Assembly: GCF_959029255.1 (NCBI RefSeq)
Contig: NZ_CAUFUE010000006.1
Location: forward strand, 1-64,000
Direction of reading: 5' to 3'
DNA length: 64,000 nucleotides
Source of the DNA: an uncultured Bacteroides sp.
GTDB lineage: Bacteria > Bacteroidota > Bacteroidia > Bacteroidales > Bacteroidaceae
The position numbers and the translations under genes are program-made. Under the pieces are notes generated by a model. It made no database searches. It saw only the letters and a program-made list of their open reading frames with translations, and had not been told where the DNA came from. Below, piece after piece: positions 19,301 to 27,703 of this stretch; position 1 is the stretch's first letter, and every line of letters starts with the position of its first letter.

Positions 19301-20401
19301 AAAAGTACCGGTCTTTCTTTCCAGACAGTTCACCCCTCCTCCATCTGTACATATCCAAAGATTACGATCTTTATCTTCGACCATCTGCCCGACAATCGGA
19401 AAACTCAAACCATCCTTGTTCAATTTACTATATGGATAATAATGAAATATATCCTTCGACTTATTAAAGTAATTGACACCTCCATAATAGGTTCCTATCC
19501 AAATGGTACCCTGCCTATCTTTATAAAGGGAGAAAACTGATTGATGCTCCAAAGAACCCGGATTATAACTTGGACGATAAACAGAATAAGTATCAGAATA
19601 GGGATTATAAACTTGTAACCCTTCAAATGTACCAAACCATATATTTTGCTGATCGTCTTCAATGAAATCACGTATCTGTTCACTAACGACACGCGAGGGA
19701 GAATTTTGTTCCTTCTTCAGCACCCCATCTCTACCGATTTTATACAACCCTTTCATACGGGAAGCTATCCATAATTCATTCCGACTACTAACGAATAACT
19801 TAAATATTTCAACATCGGGCAATACACATTTAACAGAACCATCTTCCAACACATAAAGCCCTTTAGCAGTTCCAATCCATAGTTTATCCGACATTTCTTC
19901 AATACACCATATATAGGAAGTATTTATTTTACGAAAGAAATATAAAGAATCGGTAGTAGCATCATATTTAAATAATGAATCACGGACAGCGCACCAAACT
20001 TGCCCCTTAATTACGGCTAAGGCACCGATATTGGAAGAGCGCAACTCTTTGAGGCTTTCTTTTCGAATATCATATTTAATCAACGTCCCATTATTACGTA
20101 TAAAGATATTTCCCTCAACATCACCTACAATCTGATTAATCGCTCCATTAATAAGCTTTTCTTTACGAGAATCCCCCTCTACAACATCATAGGATATGTA
20201 TTTGTAAATTTGCTTACCATCATAGACATTCACACCTTCATTCGTGCCAAACCATATCCGTCCTAAAATATCTTGATAAATAGCCAATACAGATGGGTTG
20301 GAAAGCCCATCTTCCATTCCCAACTTCTTAAAATACTGCCCATATACACCGACAGAAAATAACAGCAAGACAATTGAAAAAGAATATTTGATTCGCCTCA
20401 T
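16388..20401 (-). CDS. Hybrid two-component system regulator (HTCS) of PUL1
   Basis: A 1337-residue single-chain sensor and regulator. Signal peptide, then about 14 beta-propeller repeats in two blades sets (residues 25-650, repeated IWFGT..GV motifs), a Y_Y_Y domain, a membrane segment near 760-785, histidine kinase with H-box FFTNISHEFRTPL (His819), N-box and GSGIGLAFTKG, a receiver domain with Asp1134 (IVSDVMMPIMSG) and Lys in YITKPFN, and a C-terminal AraC-type helix-turn-helix (about 1250-1337). It is expected to sense an imported oligosaccharide in the periplasm and activate PUL1. All catalytic boxes look intact. A minus-strand TATATTTG box (20485 to 20478) is a candidate promoter. Confidence 0.95.
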   Translation of the reverse strand: MRRIKYSFSIVLLLFSVGVYGQYFKKLGMEDGLSNPSVLAIYQDILGRIWFGTNEGVNVYDGKQIYKYISYDVVEGDSRKEKLINGAINQIVGDVEGNIFIRNNGTLIKYDIRKESLKELRSSNIGALAVIKGQVWCAVRDSLFKYDATTDSLYFFRKINTSYIWCIEEMSDKLWIGTAKGLYVLEDGSVKCVLPDVEIFKLFVSSRNELWIASRMKGLYKIGRDGVLKKEQNSPSRVVSEQIRDFIEDDQQNIWFGTFEGLQVYNPYSDTYSVYRPSYNPGSLEHQSVFSLYKDRQGTIWIGTYYGGVNYFNKSKDIFHYYPYSKLNKDGLSFPIVGQMVEDKDRNLWICTDGGGVNCLERKTGTFTYYMASGKNSILHNNTKSITYDEKRDQIYIGTYTGGVSRYDRKSGKFYNYLIDYERTKKGPNRIIYHVLFKDNWLYVSARNGFWRLNPETNEFQLINKNRLYLTFEIDSRGYIWLTADYNLYRMKIGEWKQVERINIEKIAERKAKITRILEATDGMVYVSTLGNGIFTYNYETKKWKHHSVEQDNLISDFCYNMVETPKNNILITSDRGISLYSPFNNFMYSIELGLKGGISAVTDGCGVWTASDDLIYIGGVDGMISFREKDLYMESESHTEFYFSNLHINNATVRPGDETGVLSQALPFTNSLDLAYHQNNFMIDFSSSNYVEHERNVRFQYKLEGFDKGWISTDQLRISYTNLAPGNYVLKVRESKSKILGKGYKEIALAIKIHHPWFTTFWAFLVYLTIMAIFIYVFWKIRTGHRLLALSLAKEKDEKERIEELNKMKLRFFTNISHEFRTPLTLIIGQIEMLLQLEKLSPTLNKRLHGIYKNAMNLRFLITELLDFRRQEQGFLKLKVECVDIIPFMKEVYQSFADLARKRNIGYTFEHAEEKIDLWFDAIQMQKVLFNLLSNAFKYTSEGGHIKISIKRQQRTVEIAIADTGCGIPEESLSKIFERFYQVNNGSGKNMPGSGIGLAFTKGIVDAHKGEIKVESVLGEGSCFKIQLLLGNGHFTAEELEYEQTVAHSLDWEEEGMPITEKILPDNTFIEDDASLEEEKEGLPSILIVEDDEEMLDMLVGIFSPTYAVHKAMNGQMGFDMACQLHPNLIVSDVMMPIMSGSELCSKIKNSLELSYIPVVLLTAQSSVDYTIEGYMSGADDYITKPFNVKVLLARCNNLLNSRKKLMARLNMVMKEEQDVKTLGTSIADQKLLDTATVVIKQNFDNPDFDMNMLASELNMGRSKLFLRFKEVVGLTPNEFTLKLKLEEALRMLKEEPQYNVSEISYRLGFSSSRYFSRCFKDLFGVSPQNYRKSFN

Positions 20402-20520
20402 TAGTTATTTACTAAATATTTGCGAGACGAAGATATGAAAAATAATTTAAAATTTAGGCATTATTCCAGCAATATAACAAATATATGTTTTTATATGTTA
20501 TTAAAATAAAATAATATTAG

Positions 20521-21117
20521 CTATTTATGTAGTGTCTCAATCAGTAACGAGATATTAGCCATAAACAGCCTGACGGAAATTGCAAGTAAAATGATACCGA
20601 AGAACTTACGAATGATATAGATACCGCCTTTACCCAAGAAACGTTCCACGCGTCCCGTCATACTGACAACAAAATATACCCACACCATATTAAGCACTAA
20701 TGCAATGATAATATTGATGCTGGCATACTCGGCGCGAAGCGAAAGTAAAGTAGTGAATGCACCTGCTCCGGCCAATAGTGGAAACACCAAGGGTACTAAA
20801 GTAGCTTCCTTGATGGGTCCTTGGTTTTTGAAGATTTCAATATCAAGAATCATTTCCAATGACATCAGAAAGATAACAAACGCACCCGCCACGGCAAACG
20901 ACTCGATATCCACATGAAACAGTTTCAGCATCATATCGCCTGCATAAAAGAAACCTATCAGCAACGCAAAAGAAATCAATGTCGCTTTTACCGCATTTAC
21001 ACTTTTTCCCTTCTCCTTCAAATTGATAATGATAGGAATAGAGCCAATGATATCTATCACAGCAAACAGCACGATAAATGCGCTGGTCATCTGTTGCCAA
21101 TTAAATGCTGAAAACAT
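20521..21117 (-). CDS. marC: MarC family integral membrane protein
   Basis: A 198-residue protein with six membrane segments, typical MarC/YchE-like sequence (AVIDIIGSIPIIINL, LMSLEMILDI, PLLAGAGAFTTLL). The role of the family is not settled. I chose the ATG at 21117 because AGGAGG lies 5 bases before it and a consensus promoter at 21137-21167 sits just upstream; the longer frame starting at 21219 would begin before that promoter. It is divergent from the Crp/Fnr gene. Confidence 0.88.
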   Translation of the reverse strand: MFSAFNWQQMTSAFIVLFAVIDIIGSIPIIINLKEKGKSVNAVKATLISFALLIGFFYAGDMMLKLFHVDIESFAVAGAFVIFLMSLEMILDIEIFKNQGPIKEATLVPLVFPLLAGAGAFTTLLSLRAEYASINIIIALVLNMVWVYFVVSMTGRVERFLGKGGIYIIRKFFGIILLAISVRLFMANISLLIETLHK

Positions 21118-21136
21118 ATTTCCCTCCTTTTTTCTG

Positions 21137-21167
21137 CAAAGATAATCTATTTTTATGCATTCTACAA
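21137..21167 (-). promoter_or_regulatory. marC promoter
   Basis: On the minus strand TTG (21167-21165), a 20-base spacer and TATCTTTG (21144-21137) match the Bacteroides primary sigma consensus. The predicted start of transcription leaves a short leader with AGGAGG before the ATG at 21117. Confidence 0.75.
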
Positions 21168-21235
21168 TATTTCTTAATGACGAATGAATAGCACGTTTAA
21201 GAAATAATAAAAAAAACAAAAAGAGAGACTAAGTG

Positions 21236-21267
21236 TTTACGGCAGAGCTTGATTATATCTACATTTG
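21236..21267 (+). promoter_or_regulatory. Promoter of the Crp/Fnr regulator
   Basis: TTTA (21236-21239), 20-base spacer, TACATTTG (21260-21267): one mismatch in the -33 box, exact -7 box. It lies 25 bases before the coding start at 21293. Confidence 0.6.
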
Positions 21268-21292
21268 TCCTTAAACCAGAAGATGAAACGAT

Positions 21293-21958
21293 ATGGAAAC
21301 AATGTTTGATACCCTACTTCAATTGCCTCTCTTCCAAGGGCTAGCCCAGGAAGACTTTACGTGCATTTTGGGGAAGGTAAAATTGCACTTCACAAAACAT
21401 AAGGCGGGAGAAGTCCTATTGAAAAAAGGAACTCCTTGCAACCAACTTATGTTTATACTGAAGGGAGAAGTAGTTTCTTCCACGTCGTCGGATGATGATT
21501 CTTACAGCTTTACAGAGTATTTGTCTGCTCCTTATTTGATTGAGCCACAATCTATGTTTGGCATGAATACTTGTTATGTATCCAACTATCGCGCGCATAC
21601 GGAAGTACATACTGTCAGCATCAGCAAGGCGTTCGTTATGGAAGAGTTGTTCAGGTATGAGATATTCCGCCTGAACTATATGAATATTATCAGCAACCGT
21701 GCACAAACATTGCACGACCGCCTGTGGTATAAACCGTTCAACAGTCTTGAAGAGCGCATAGCCTACTTCATACTGAATCACACGGAACGACCCACCGGAG
21801 AAAAGATGCTGAAAATAAAGATGGAGGACTTTGCACAAATTCTCAATGAAACCCGTGCCAGCGTATCAAAGGCGTTGAACGGAATGCAGGAAAGCGGATT
21901 GCTGGAACTGCACCGGGGAGAAATTGTGGTGCTGAAAGCGGAAAAGCTGATACCATAA
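21293..21958 (+). CDS. Crp/Fnr family transcriptional regulator
   Basis: A 221-residue regulator. The N-terminal cyclic-nucleotide-binding-like barrel covers about residues 5-125 (LPLFQGLAQEDF, MFILKGEV). The C-terminal winged helix-turn-helix covers about 150-218 (KMEDFAQILNETRASVSKAL is the recognition region). No cysteine cluster typical of Fnr iron-sulfur sensing is visible, and the effector cannot be inferred. It lies beside marC and just upstream of the PUL2 leader; a link to PUL2 is possible but not shown by sequence. Confidence 0.88.
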   Translation: METMFDTLLQLPLFQGLAQEDFTCILGKVKLHFTKHKAGEVLLKKGTPCNQLMFILKGEVVSSTSSDDDSYSFTEYLSAPYLIEPQSMFGMNTCYVSNYRAHTEVHTVSISKAFVMEELFRYEIFRLNYMNIISNRAQTLHDRLWYKPFNSLEERIAYFILNHTERPTGEKMLKIKMEDFAQILNETRASVSKALNGMQESGLLELHRGEIVVLKAEKLIP

Positions 21959-22575
21959 AAAACGGAATTAAATCTTTAGACTGCTTCTTTGGATTTATAA
22001 ATGAGCAGACGCCGTTATTTACTTTACGACTTTATCTCCCTCTATTTAATTGATTAACAAATTACAGACAGTATACCATCAGATAAGTATAATGGTATAC
22101 TGTTTGCAATTTATACTCTCATAATTAACATACTGTTCATTCCTATATTCACCCTATAAGCGCTATATTTTGTGGAATAGGACAACTATGTCATCTACTA
22201 TTGTCGCAAACAACAATGTATTATTCTTAGCAAGAACTGTTAAGTCGCCTTTTAAATTTAACAAGCATCAGTTATAGTAAAAAAACAGTTCTAAAAACAA
22301 GACAAAGAACATATTGATAAAGCTGCAAAACAGATAAAACTAGTCATTTAGAATAGATATCTTATCTACATTAAACCATATTACGTATGCAGTTTATACA
22401 AATTCAAAATTCTATTCAACAAAAACAAAAGACATTTGTACCATATTACCAGCACCTTCAACGTAGTCAAAGTTATAATACAATAAATCTCATTTTCTTT
22501 GCATCAAAGAATTTAATGAAAAGGAAGTATTCACTTTCAGTTTTAAAGTTAAGAAATAATTCAATACAAAAAGCC
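21959..22575 (+). promoter_or_regulatory. 617-base leader/intergenic region before PUL2
   Basis: No convincing gene is present. It holds a perfect 12-base inverted repeat at 22068-22103 and a spaced 9-base inverted repeat (AGAACTGTT at 22233-22241, AACAGTTCT at 22284-22292). ATATTTTG near 22167 resembles a -7 box with one mismatch. The open frame that extends the lyase upstream to 22387 lacks a signal peptide and looks like chance read-through. Confidence 0.5.
22068..22103. repeat. Perfect dyad: ACAGTATACCAT, 12-base spacer, ATGGTATACTGT
   Basis: The two 12-base arms are exact reverse complements. No long T-run follows on either strand, so it could be an operator for a dimeric regulator or a hairpin ending the Crp/Fnr transcript. 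Confidence 0.6.
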
Positions 22576-24561
22576 ATGAAACACATTATCATTCTACTGA
22601 CTTGCATCTTATCCTTCGGAAGCATACAGGCGCAATTAGTCAACAAAGAAGTATTTTCATTGCTCAATCTGGACTATCCCGGATTGGAAAAGGTGAAAAA
22701 AAACTATTACGAGGACAAGTTTGAGGAGGCTTCTCTAGAATTGCTGAAATACTATCGTCAGCGTACAGGCGTAGTTAATCCTTTCCTCGATTTGGAAAAC
22801 ATTACTATCAGTCCTACCCAACAAAAATGGGCTGACGATGCTTTGCAACACACATTCTTTGTACACAATGGCTACCAGCCTTCTTATAATTATGGTAAGG
22901 ACATCAATTGGCAATATTGGCCGGTAAGGGATAATGAACTTCGCTGGCAACTCCATCGCCACAAATGGTTCACTCCCATGGGTAAAGCCTACTGGTTGAC
23001 GAAAAACGAAAAGTATGCTAAAGAATGGACATTTCAGTTTCTAGACTGGATAAAGAAAAATCCTCTGCAACAGATTAATCCTATATTGTATGAAGTATAT
23101 AATGTAGACAGTATAAAAGGTTTGGCGGAAAACGTACGTTTTGCATGGCGTCCATTGGAAGCAAGCGGTCGTTTGCAAGACCAAATCAACCAGTTCACTC
23201 TTTTCCTGCACTCTCAGGCCTTCACGCCAGAATTCCTTACAGACTTTTTAGTGAACTACTCCAGACATGCTCACCATACCATAGCCAACTATTCCCAACA
23301 GGGCAACCATCTTCTGTTTGAAGCCGAATATGTACTTTGCGCCGGCATATTCTTCCCAGAATTTATCGAAGCCCCCAACTGGCGTAAAAGTGGAATTGAC
23401 ATCCTGAACCGTGAAATAAAGAAACAGGTATATGATGATGGGGGACAATATGAATTGGATTTAGGTTATCATGGAGGATGTATCGAGATTTTCAGTAATG
23501 CGCTCAATATGGCTAAGCAAAACGGTTACGGTAATGAATTTCCCGATTCTTTCATCAGTACCATCAAGAAGATGATATTGTTCTCAATGAACACTTACTT
23601 TCCCGATTATACTTTCCCCTGTTTCAGTGATGCTCGCCGTCCAGAACCGTTCAGACTTGTAAGTAACTTCCAACGTTGGTCAAAACTATTCCCCGATGAC
23701 GAGCTACTGCATTATTTTGCCACACAAGGCAAGGAAGGCAAACAACCCGCCCAACTCTGCCATGCTTCCGCCAGGTCAGGTTTCTTCACTTTCCGCAATG
23801 GATGGAAACAAGATGCCACCGTAATGATACTGAAAGCCGGTCCTAAGGGTGAATGGCATTGCCAACCCGACAACGGTACTTTCGAACTATGGTTCAACGG
23901 CAAAAACCTCTTTCCTGACTCAGGTTCTTTTATCTATGGTGGTGATGAAGAAGTGTGGAAACAGCGTAACTGGTTCCGCCAAACCGCAGTACACAACACG
24001 CTGACGCTTGAGAACAAAAATATTAATACCACCCAGTCCGTCACCAAGCTATGGAAAACGTTGCCCGATGCTCAAGTACTTGTAACTGAAAATCCAGGTT
24101 ATAAAGACCTGACCCACCGTCGCTCTGTATTCTTTGTAGACAACAGTTATTTTGTCATCGTAGACGAAGCCATCGGCAATGCCATCGGTACTGTGAACCT
24201 TCACTATCAACTCTGCGACGGTAAAGTTGACCTTGACAAGTCTAAAGACCAACTATGTACACGTTACTCTGGCAACAGCAATGTACTCCTTCGCTGCTTT
24301 GGACCGGCTAATATGCAGATGGTAGAAGAAGAAGGCTGGTACTCCATCGCTTACCGCCAACGCACGAAACGTCCGGCTATAGCATTCAATGTAGAGAAGA
24401 CTACTGGCGAAACCGTACGATACATTACTATAATCTACCCGCAGAAGCAGGTAAAGAAATCAATGAAAATATCAGCATCCATCAAAAATGCGACTGATGA
24501 TAAAATGGAAGTAGAAGTAAATGTGAATGGTAAAAAGCATACACTCAGCTATGAATTATAG
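22576..24561 (+). CDS. Heparinase II/III family polysaccharide lyase (PL12 type)
   Basis: A 661-residue secreted lyase counted from the ATG at 22576, which is followed at once by a signal peptide (MKHIIILLTCILSFG, cleavage near IQAQ). The upstream in-frame extension to 22387 would bury this signal. An alpha/alpha-toroid N-terminal domain (to about 370) is followed by a beta-sheet domain. Expected catalytic residues are visible: Asn244 (QGNHLLFEA), Tyr298 (LDLGYHGG) and His428 (GEWHCQPD). Their spacing matches heparinase III (Asn240, Tyr294, His424). Known members cleave uronic-acid-containing glycans such as heparan sulfate by beta-elimination, leaving unsaturated ends. It opens PUL2. Substrate remains uncertain because no sulfatase is nearby. 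Confidence 0.85.
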   Translation: MKHIIILLTCILSFGSIQAQLVNKEVFSLLNLDYPGLEKVKKNYYEDKFEEASLELLKYYRQRTGVVNPFLDLENITISPTQQKWADDALQHTFFVHNGYQPSYNYGKDINWQYWPVRDNELRWQLHRHKWFTPMGKAYWLTKNEKYAKEWTFQFLDWIKKNPLQQINPILYEVYNVDSIKGLAENVRFAWRPLEASGRLQDQINQFTLFLHSQAFTPEFLTDFLVNYSRHAHHTIANYSQQGNHLLFEAEYVLCAGIFFPEFIEAPNWRKSGIDILNREIKKQVYDDGGQYELDLGYHGGCIEIFSNALNMAKQNGYGNEFPDSFISTIKKMILFSMNTYFPDYTFPCFSDARRPEPFRLVSNFQRWSKLFPDDELLHYFATQGKEGKQPAQLCHASARSGFFTFRNGWKQDATVMILKAGPKGEWHCQPDNGTFELWFNGKNLFPDSGSFIYGGDEEVWKQRNWFRQTAVHNTLTLENKNINTTQSVTKLWKTLPDAQVLVTENPGYKDLTHRRSVFFVDNSYFVIVDEAIGNAIGTVNLHYQLCDGKVDLDKSKDQLCTRYSGNSNVLLRCFGPANMQMVEEEGWYSIAYRQRTKRPAIAFNVEKTTGETVRYITIIYPQKQVKKSMKISASIKNATDDKMEVEVNVNGKKHTLSYEL

Positions 24562-24630
24562 TGAAGCTTATCTTTATACATTATATATATAAAAAAACTA
24601 TTATTTTAATCATTTAAATATTTAACTAGT

Positions 24631-27600
24631 ATGAAAAAACACATCAGATTACTCTTAGTAATTGTGTCGTCTTTCATGAGTATTGCAATGTTCGCTCAAG
24701 AACAGCGGACAGCAATCACAGGAGTGGTAAAAGACGCGGCAGGTCTATTGATTATCGGTGCAAACGTATCGGTAGAAGGTACAACAATCGGTACCATTAC
24801 TGACATTGACGGTAACTTCAAATTAGAAGTTCCAAGTAATGGAAAACTAAAAGTTTCCTACATTGGTTACCAGACCCAGATTATCAACATTGACAAGAAG
24901 ACCTCCTTTAACATCACGTTGAAAGAAGACTCTGAAATGTTGTCTGAAGTCGTAGTAACGGCTTTAGGTATCAAAAGAGAAAAGAAAGCTTTAGGATATG
25001 CCATGCAAGAGGTAAAGACCGACGCTTTCAATGAAAACCGTTCGACCAACGTATCGAACCTGTTGCAAGGTAAAGTGGCAGGTGTACAGATTTCACAGTC
25101 AGGTAGCGGTCTTGCCGGTGGTACGCGCGTAGTGCTTCGCGGATTAAACTCACTGGGCGGAAACAACTCTCCCCTTTGGGTTGTAGACGGTTTACCCGTA
25201 TTGAACAGTTCAACCTCCACAAATGACTACTCTTACGCTTCAGGAGCATCCGACCTTAATCCCGATGACATTGAAAGCATCTCTGTATTGAAAGGCGCCA
25301 ATGCAGCCGCCCTCTACGGTTCACGTGCGCAAAACGGTGCCATCGTCATCACTACCAAGAAGGGTAAAGAAGGAAAGCTTACATTTGAATACAACGGCTA
25401 TGTTTCCATGACGAAAGCCTATGACTCATACGAAATGCAAGACAAATACGGTCAAGGAACCAACGGTGAATTCTCTCTGGACGCCAAAGGTTCATGGGGT
25501 CCCAAAATGACTGGACAAATAATCCCTAACTGGCGAAACAAGATGTATGGCGACGAGTCCTATCAGGAATATGCCATGCTGCCACAAGAAGATATCATAG
25601 GCGATTTCTTCCGTACTGCCGTAAACTACGTAAACTCTGTCAGCGCTACGGGTGGCAACGAAAAGATGAACGCCCGTTTCTCATTCACTGACAGCCGCAA
25701 CCAAGGTATCATCCCCAACGAGTCAATGAACAAACAAAACTATAATCTGAATGTAGAGATTAAAAACAAATATGTCACTATCGGTGGAAAAATATCTTAC
25801 TTCCGCGAGAAAGTAAAGAACAGACCGGGCAGCTGGAACGGCGTATGGGAGAACCTGATAAAATTGCCGCGTAACATTCGCCTGCAAGACTTGCAGAACC
25901 CAAAAGGCGTTGATGGATATACCGTAAACTGGGCAGGAAACAATAAAGTATATTTCAATCCATACCAATTCACAATGGGCGGCAATGGTAACGATATGGA
26001 TAGAGATCGTTTTCAAGGTCAGGCCACCGTAGTAGGACATATCACAGATTGGCTTAAAGTGACAGGACGTGTCGGTATTGACCGTATAACGGATGATATA
26101 CAAAAGTATCAAGCTTATCATAACAAGGCTGAAACCCCTAAGAACTTAATTGATATTATGAATACCACCCACGAAGAATTTAATGCTGACTTTATGGTGA
26201 ATTTCGATAAACGCTTCGGTGATTTCTCCGTTACCGCTAATTTGGGTACGGCTACCGTTTATACAAAATACAAAATGCTACGTGGAGAAAGCGGTGAAGC
26301 CGTAATTCCCGACTTAATATCCTTAGGTAACGGTAAAACCAAATTAGCTACCCAGGATTTCTCATCCAAACGTGTCAATTCCGTATTGGGTAACGCTACA
26401 ATAGGCTATAAAGGTTATGCTTATATTGATGTGACAGCCCGTAATGACTGGTCGTCCACCTTACCTTCAAGTAACTGGTCTTATTTCTACCCCTCTCTCA
26501 GTGCAAGTGCCATATTATCTGATATCTTCGCCATGCCCAAAGACTATTTTCTGAAAGTGCGTGGTTCTATCGCCCAAGTAGGTAATGACACAGGTGCCTA
26601 TGCACTGGAAAATGTTTATACACTAGGCGCATTAGGCAGCTTCACTACGGCTCAAACAAATAACACCTATCCATTGGCTGACTTAAAACCGGAAAAGACT
26701 ACCTCTTGGGAAATAGGTTTTGATTATCGTATGTTCAATAACCGTTTGGGTATTGATTTCACTTATTATAAATCTACCACCACCAACCAAATCCTTTCAA
26801 TGCCGGTTCCTGGTTCCTCCGGGTATACTAACAAAAAAGTAAACGCCGGTAAAATGGAAAGTAAAGGTATAGAATTGATGGTGAACGCCACTCCCTTCCA
26901 AAACAAAGACTGGCGCTGGGATGTCACGTTAAACTGGGGTAAAAACACAACCCGGAATATCAGACTGAACGATAAGATAAAACGCTATACCTTCCCCCTC
27001 ACGACAATGGTAAAAATAGGCAAGGTCGTAGTTGATGAAGGTGGAAAATTCGGTGATATCGTTTCTACCGCATTCAAGAAAAATGAAGATGGCAGAATAT
27101 TGGTTGACGACAACGGCCTACCTATCGCCGATACTAAGTCAACGAAAGTCATCGGCAACATGACTCCGAAATGGACTGGTTCTTTCAATACAACTTTAGC
27201 ATATAAAGGTATTGTGTTAAGTGCCTTGATTGATGTAAGATACGGCGGGCAGTTCCTTTCCCTGACCGATGCCCTGGCTTGTGGTTCCGGTAACTCCACC
27301 AAAACCCTTGCTGGACGCGACGGTATGGTAGTAAACGGTATAATGAACTCCACCGGTGCAGAAAATACCAAGCAGATTACATCCCAACAATACTACTCCG
27401 TAGTGGCTGGTAACTACCCCGTAGGTGAAGAATTCATGCACGATGCTACTTACGTGAAGCTGCGTGAGCTCTCCATTGGTTACACATTGCCTAAGATGTG
27501 GTTCAAGAACACTCCTATCAGCAATGTAAAAGTATCATTGGTAGGCCGTGACCTTTTCAACCTCTACAAAGCAGCACCCGTAAATGCAGAGTTTGCCCAA

Positions 27601-27687
27601 TACAACGATGACGTATTCCAAGCCTTCGAATTGGCTGCCCTGCCCTCTACCCGTACCGTAGGTTTCTCACTTAACGTAAAATTCTAA
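24631..27687 (+). CDS. SusC-like TonB-dependent transporter of PUL2
   Basis: A 1018-residue outer-membrane transporter. Signal peptide to about 22, carboxypeptidase-regulatory-like domain (about 27-105, ITGVVKDAAGLLIIGANV), SEVVVTALGI, plug domain with VVLRGLNSLGG and ANAAALYGSRAQNG, and a barrel ending in TVGFSLNVKF. It imports products for PUL2 with the SusD that follows 16 bases later. A TATCTTTA box at 24569-24576 may allow separate transcription from the lyase gene. Confidence 0.94.
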   Translation: MKKHIRLLLVIVSSFMSIAMFAQEQRTAITGVVKDAAGLLIIGANVSVEGTTIGTITDIDGNFKLEVPSNGKLKVSYIGYQTQIINIDKKTSFNITLKEDSEMLSEVVVTALGIKREKKALGYAMQEVKTDAFNENRSTNVSNLLQGKVAGVQISQSGSGLAGGTRVVLRGLNSLGGNNSPLWVVDGLPVLNSSTSTNDYSYASGASDLNPDDIESISVLKGANAAALYGSRAQNGAIVITTKKGKEGKLTFEYNGYVSMTKAYDSYEMQDKYGQGTNGEFSLDAKGSWGPKMTGQIIPNWRNKMYGDESYQEYAMLPQEDIIGDFFRTAVNYVNSVSATGGNEKMNARFSFTDSRNQGIIPNESMNKQNYNLNVEIKNKYVTIGGKISYFREKVKNRPGSWNGVWENLIKLPRNIRLQDLQNPKGVDGYTVNWAGNNKVYFNPYQFTMGGNGNDMDRDRFQGQATVVGHITDWLKVTGRVGIDRITDDIQKYQAYHNKAETPKNLIDIMNTTHEEFNADFMVNFDKRFGDFSVTANLGTATVYTKYKMLRGESGEAVIPDLISLGNGKTKLATQDFSSKRVNSVLGNATIGYKGYAYIDVTARNDWSSTLPSSNWSYFYPSLSASAILSDIFAMPKDYFLKVRGSIAQVGNDTGAYALENVYTLGALGSFTTAQTNNTYPLADLKPEKTTSWEIGFDYRMFNNRLGIDFTYYKSTTTNQILSMPVPGSSGYTNKKVNAGKMESKGIELMVNATPFQNKDWRWDVTLNWGKNTTRNIRLNDKIKRYTFPLTTMVKIGKVVVDEGGKFGDIVSTAFKKNEDGRILVDDNGLPIADTKSTKVIGNMTPKWTGSFNTTLAYKGIVLSALIDVRYGGQFLSLTDALACGSGNSTKTLAGRDGMVVNGIMNSTGAENTKQITSQQYYSVVAGNYPVGEEFMHDATYVKLRELSIGYTLPKMWFKNTPISNVKVSLVGRDLFNLYKAAPVNAEFAQYNDDVFQAFELAALPSTRTVGFSLNVKF

Positions 27688-27703
27688 CAACAACCTTATA
27701 ATT

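Noticed and set aside
21118..21219. Upstream extension of marC
   Set aside because: It would begin upstream of a consensus promoter and lacks the strong AGGAGG seen before 21117.
22387..22575. Upstream extension of the PL12-type lyase
   Set aside because: Low-complexity residues and burial of a clear signal peptide show that the true start is the ATG at 22576.
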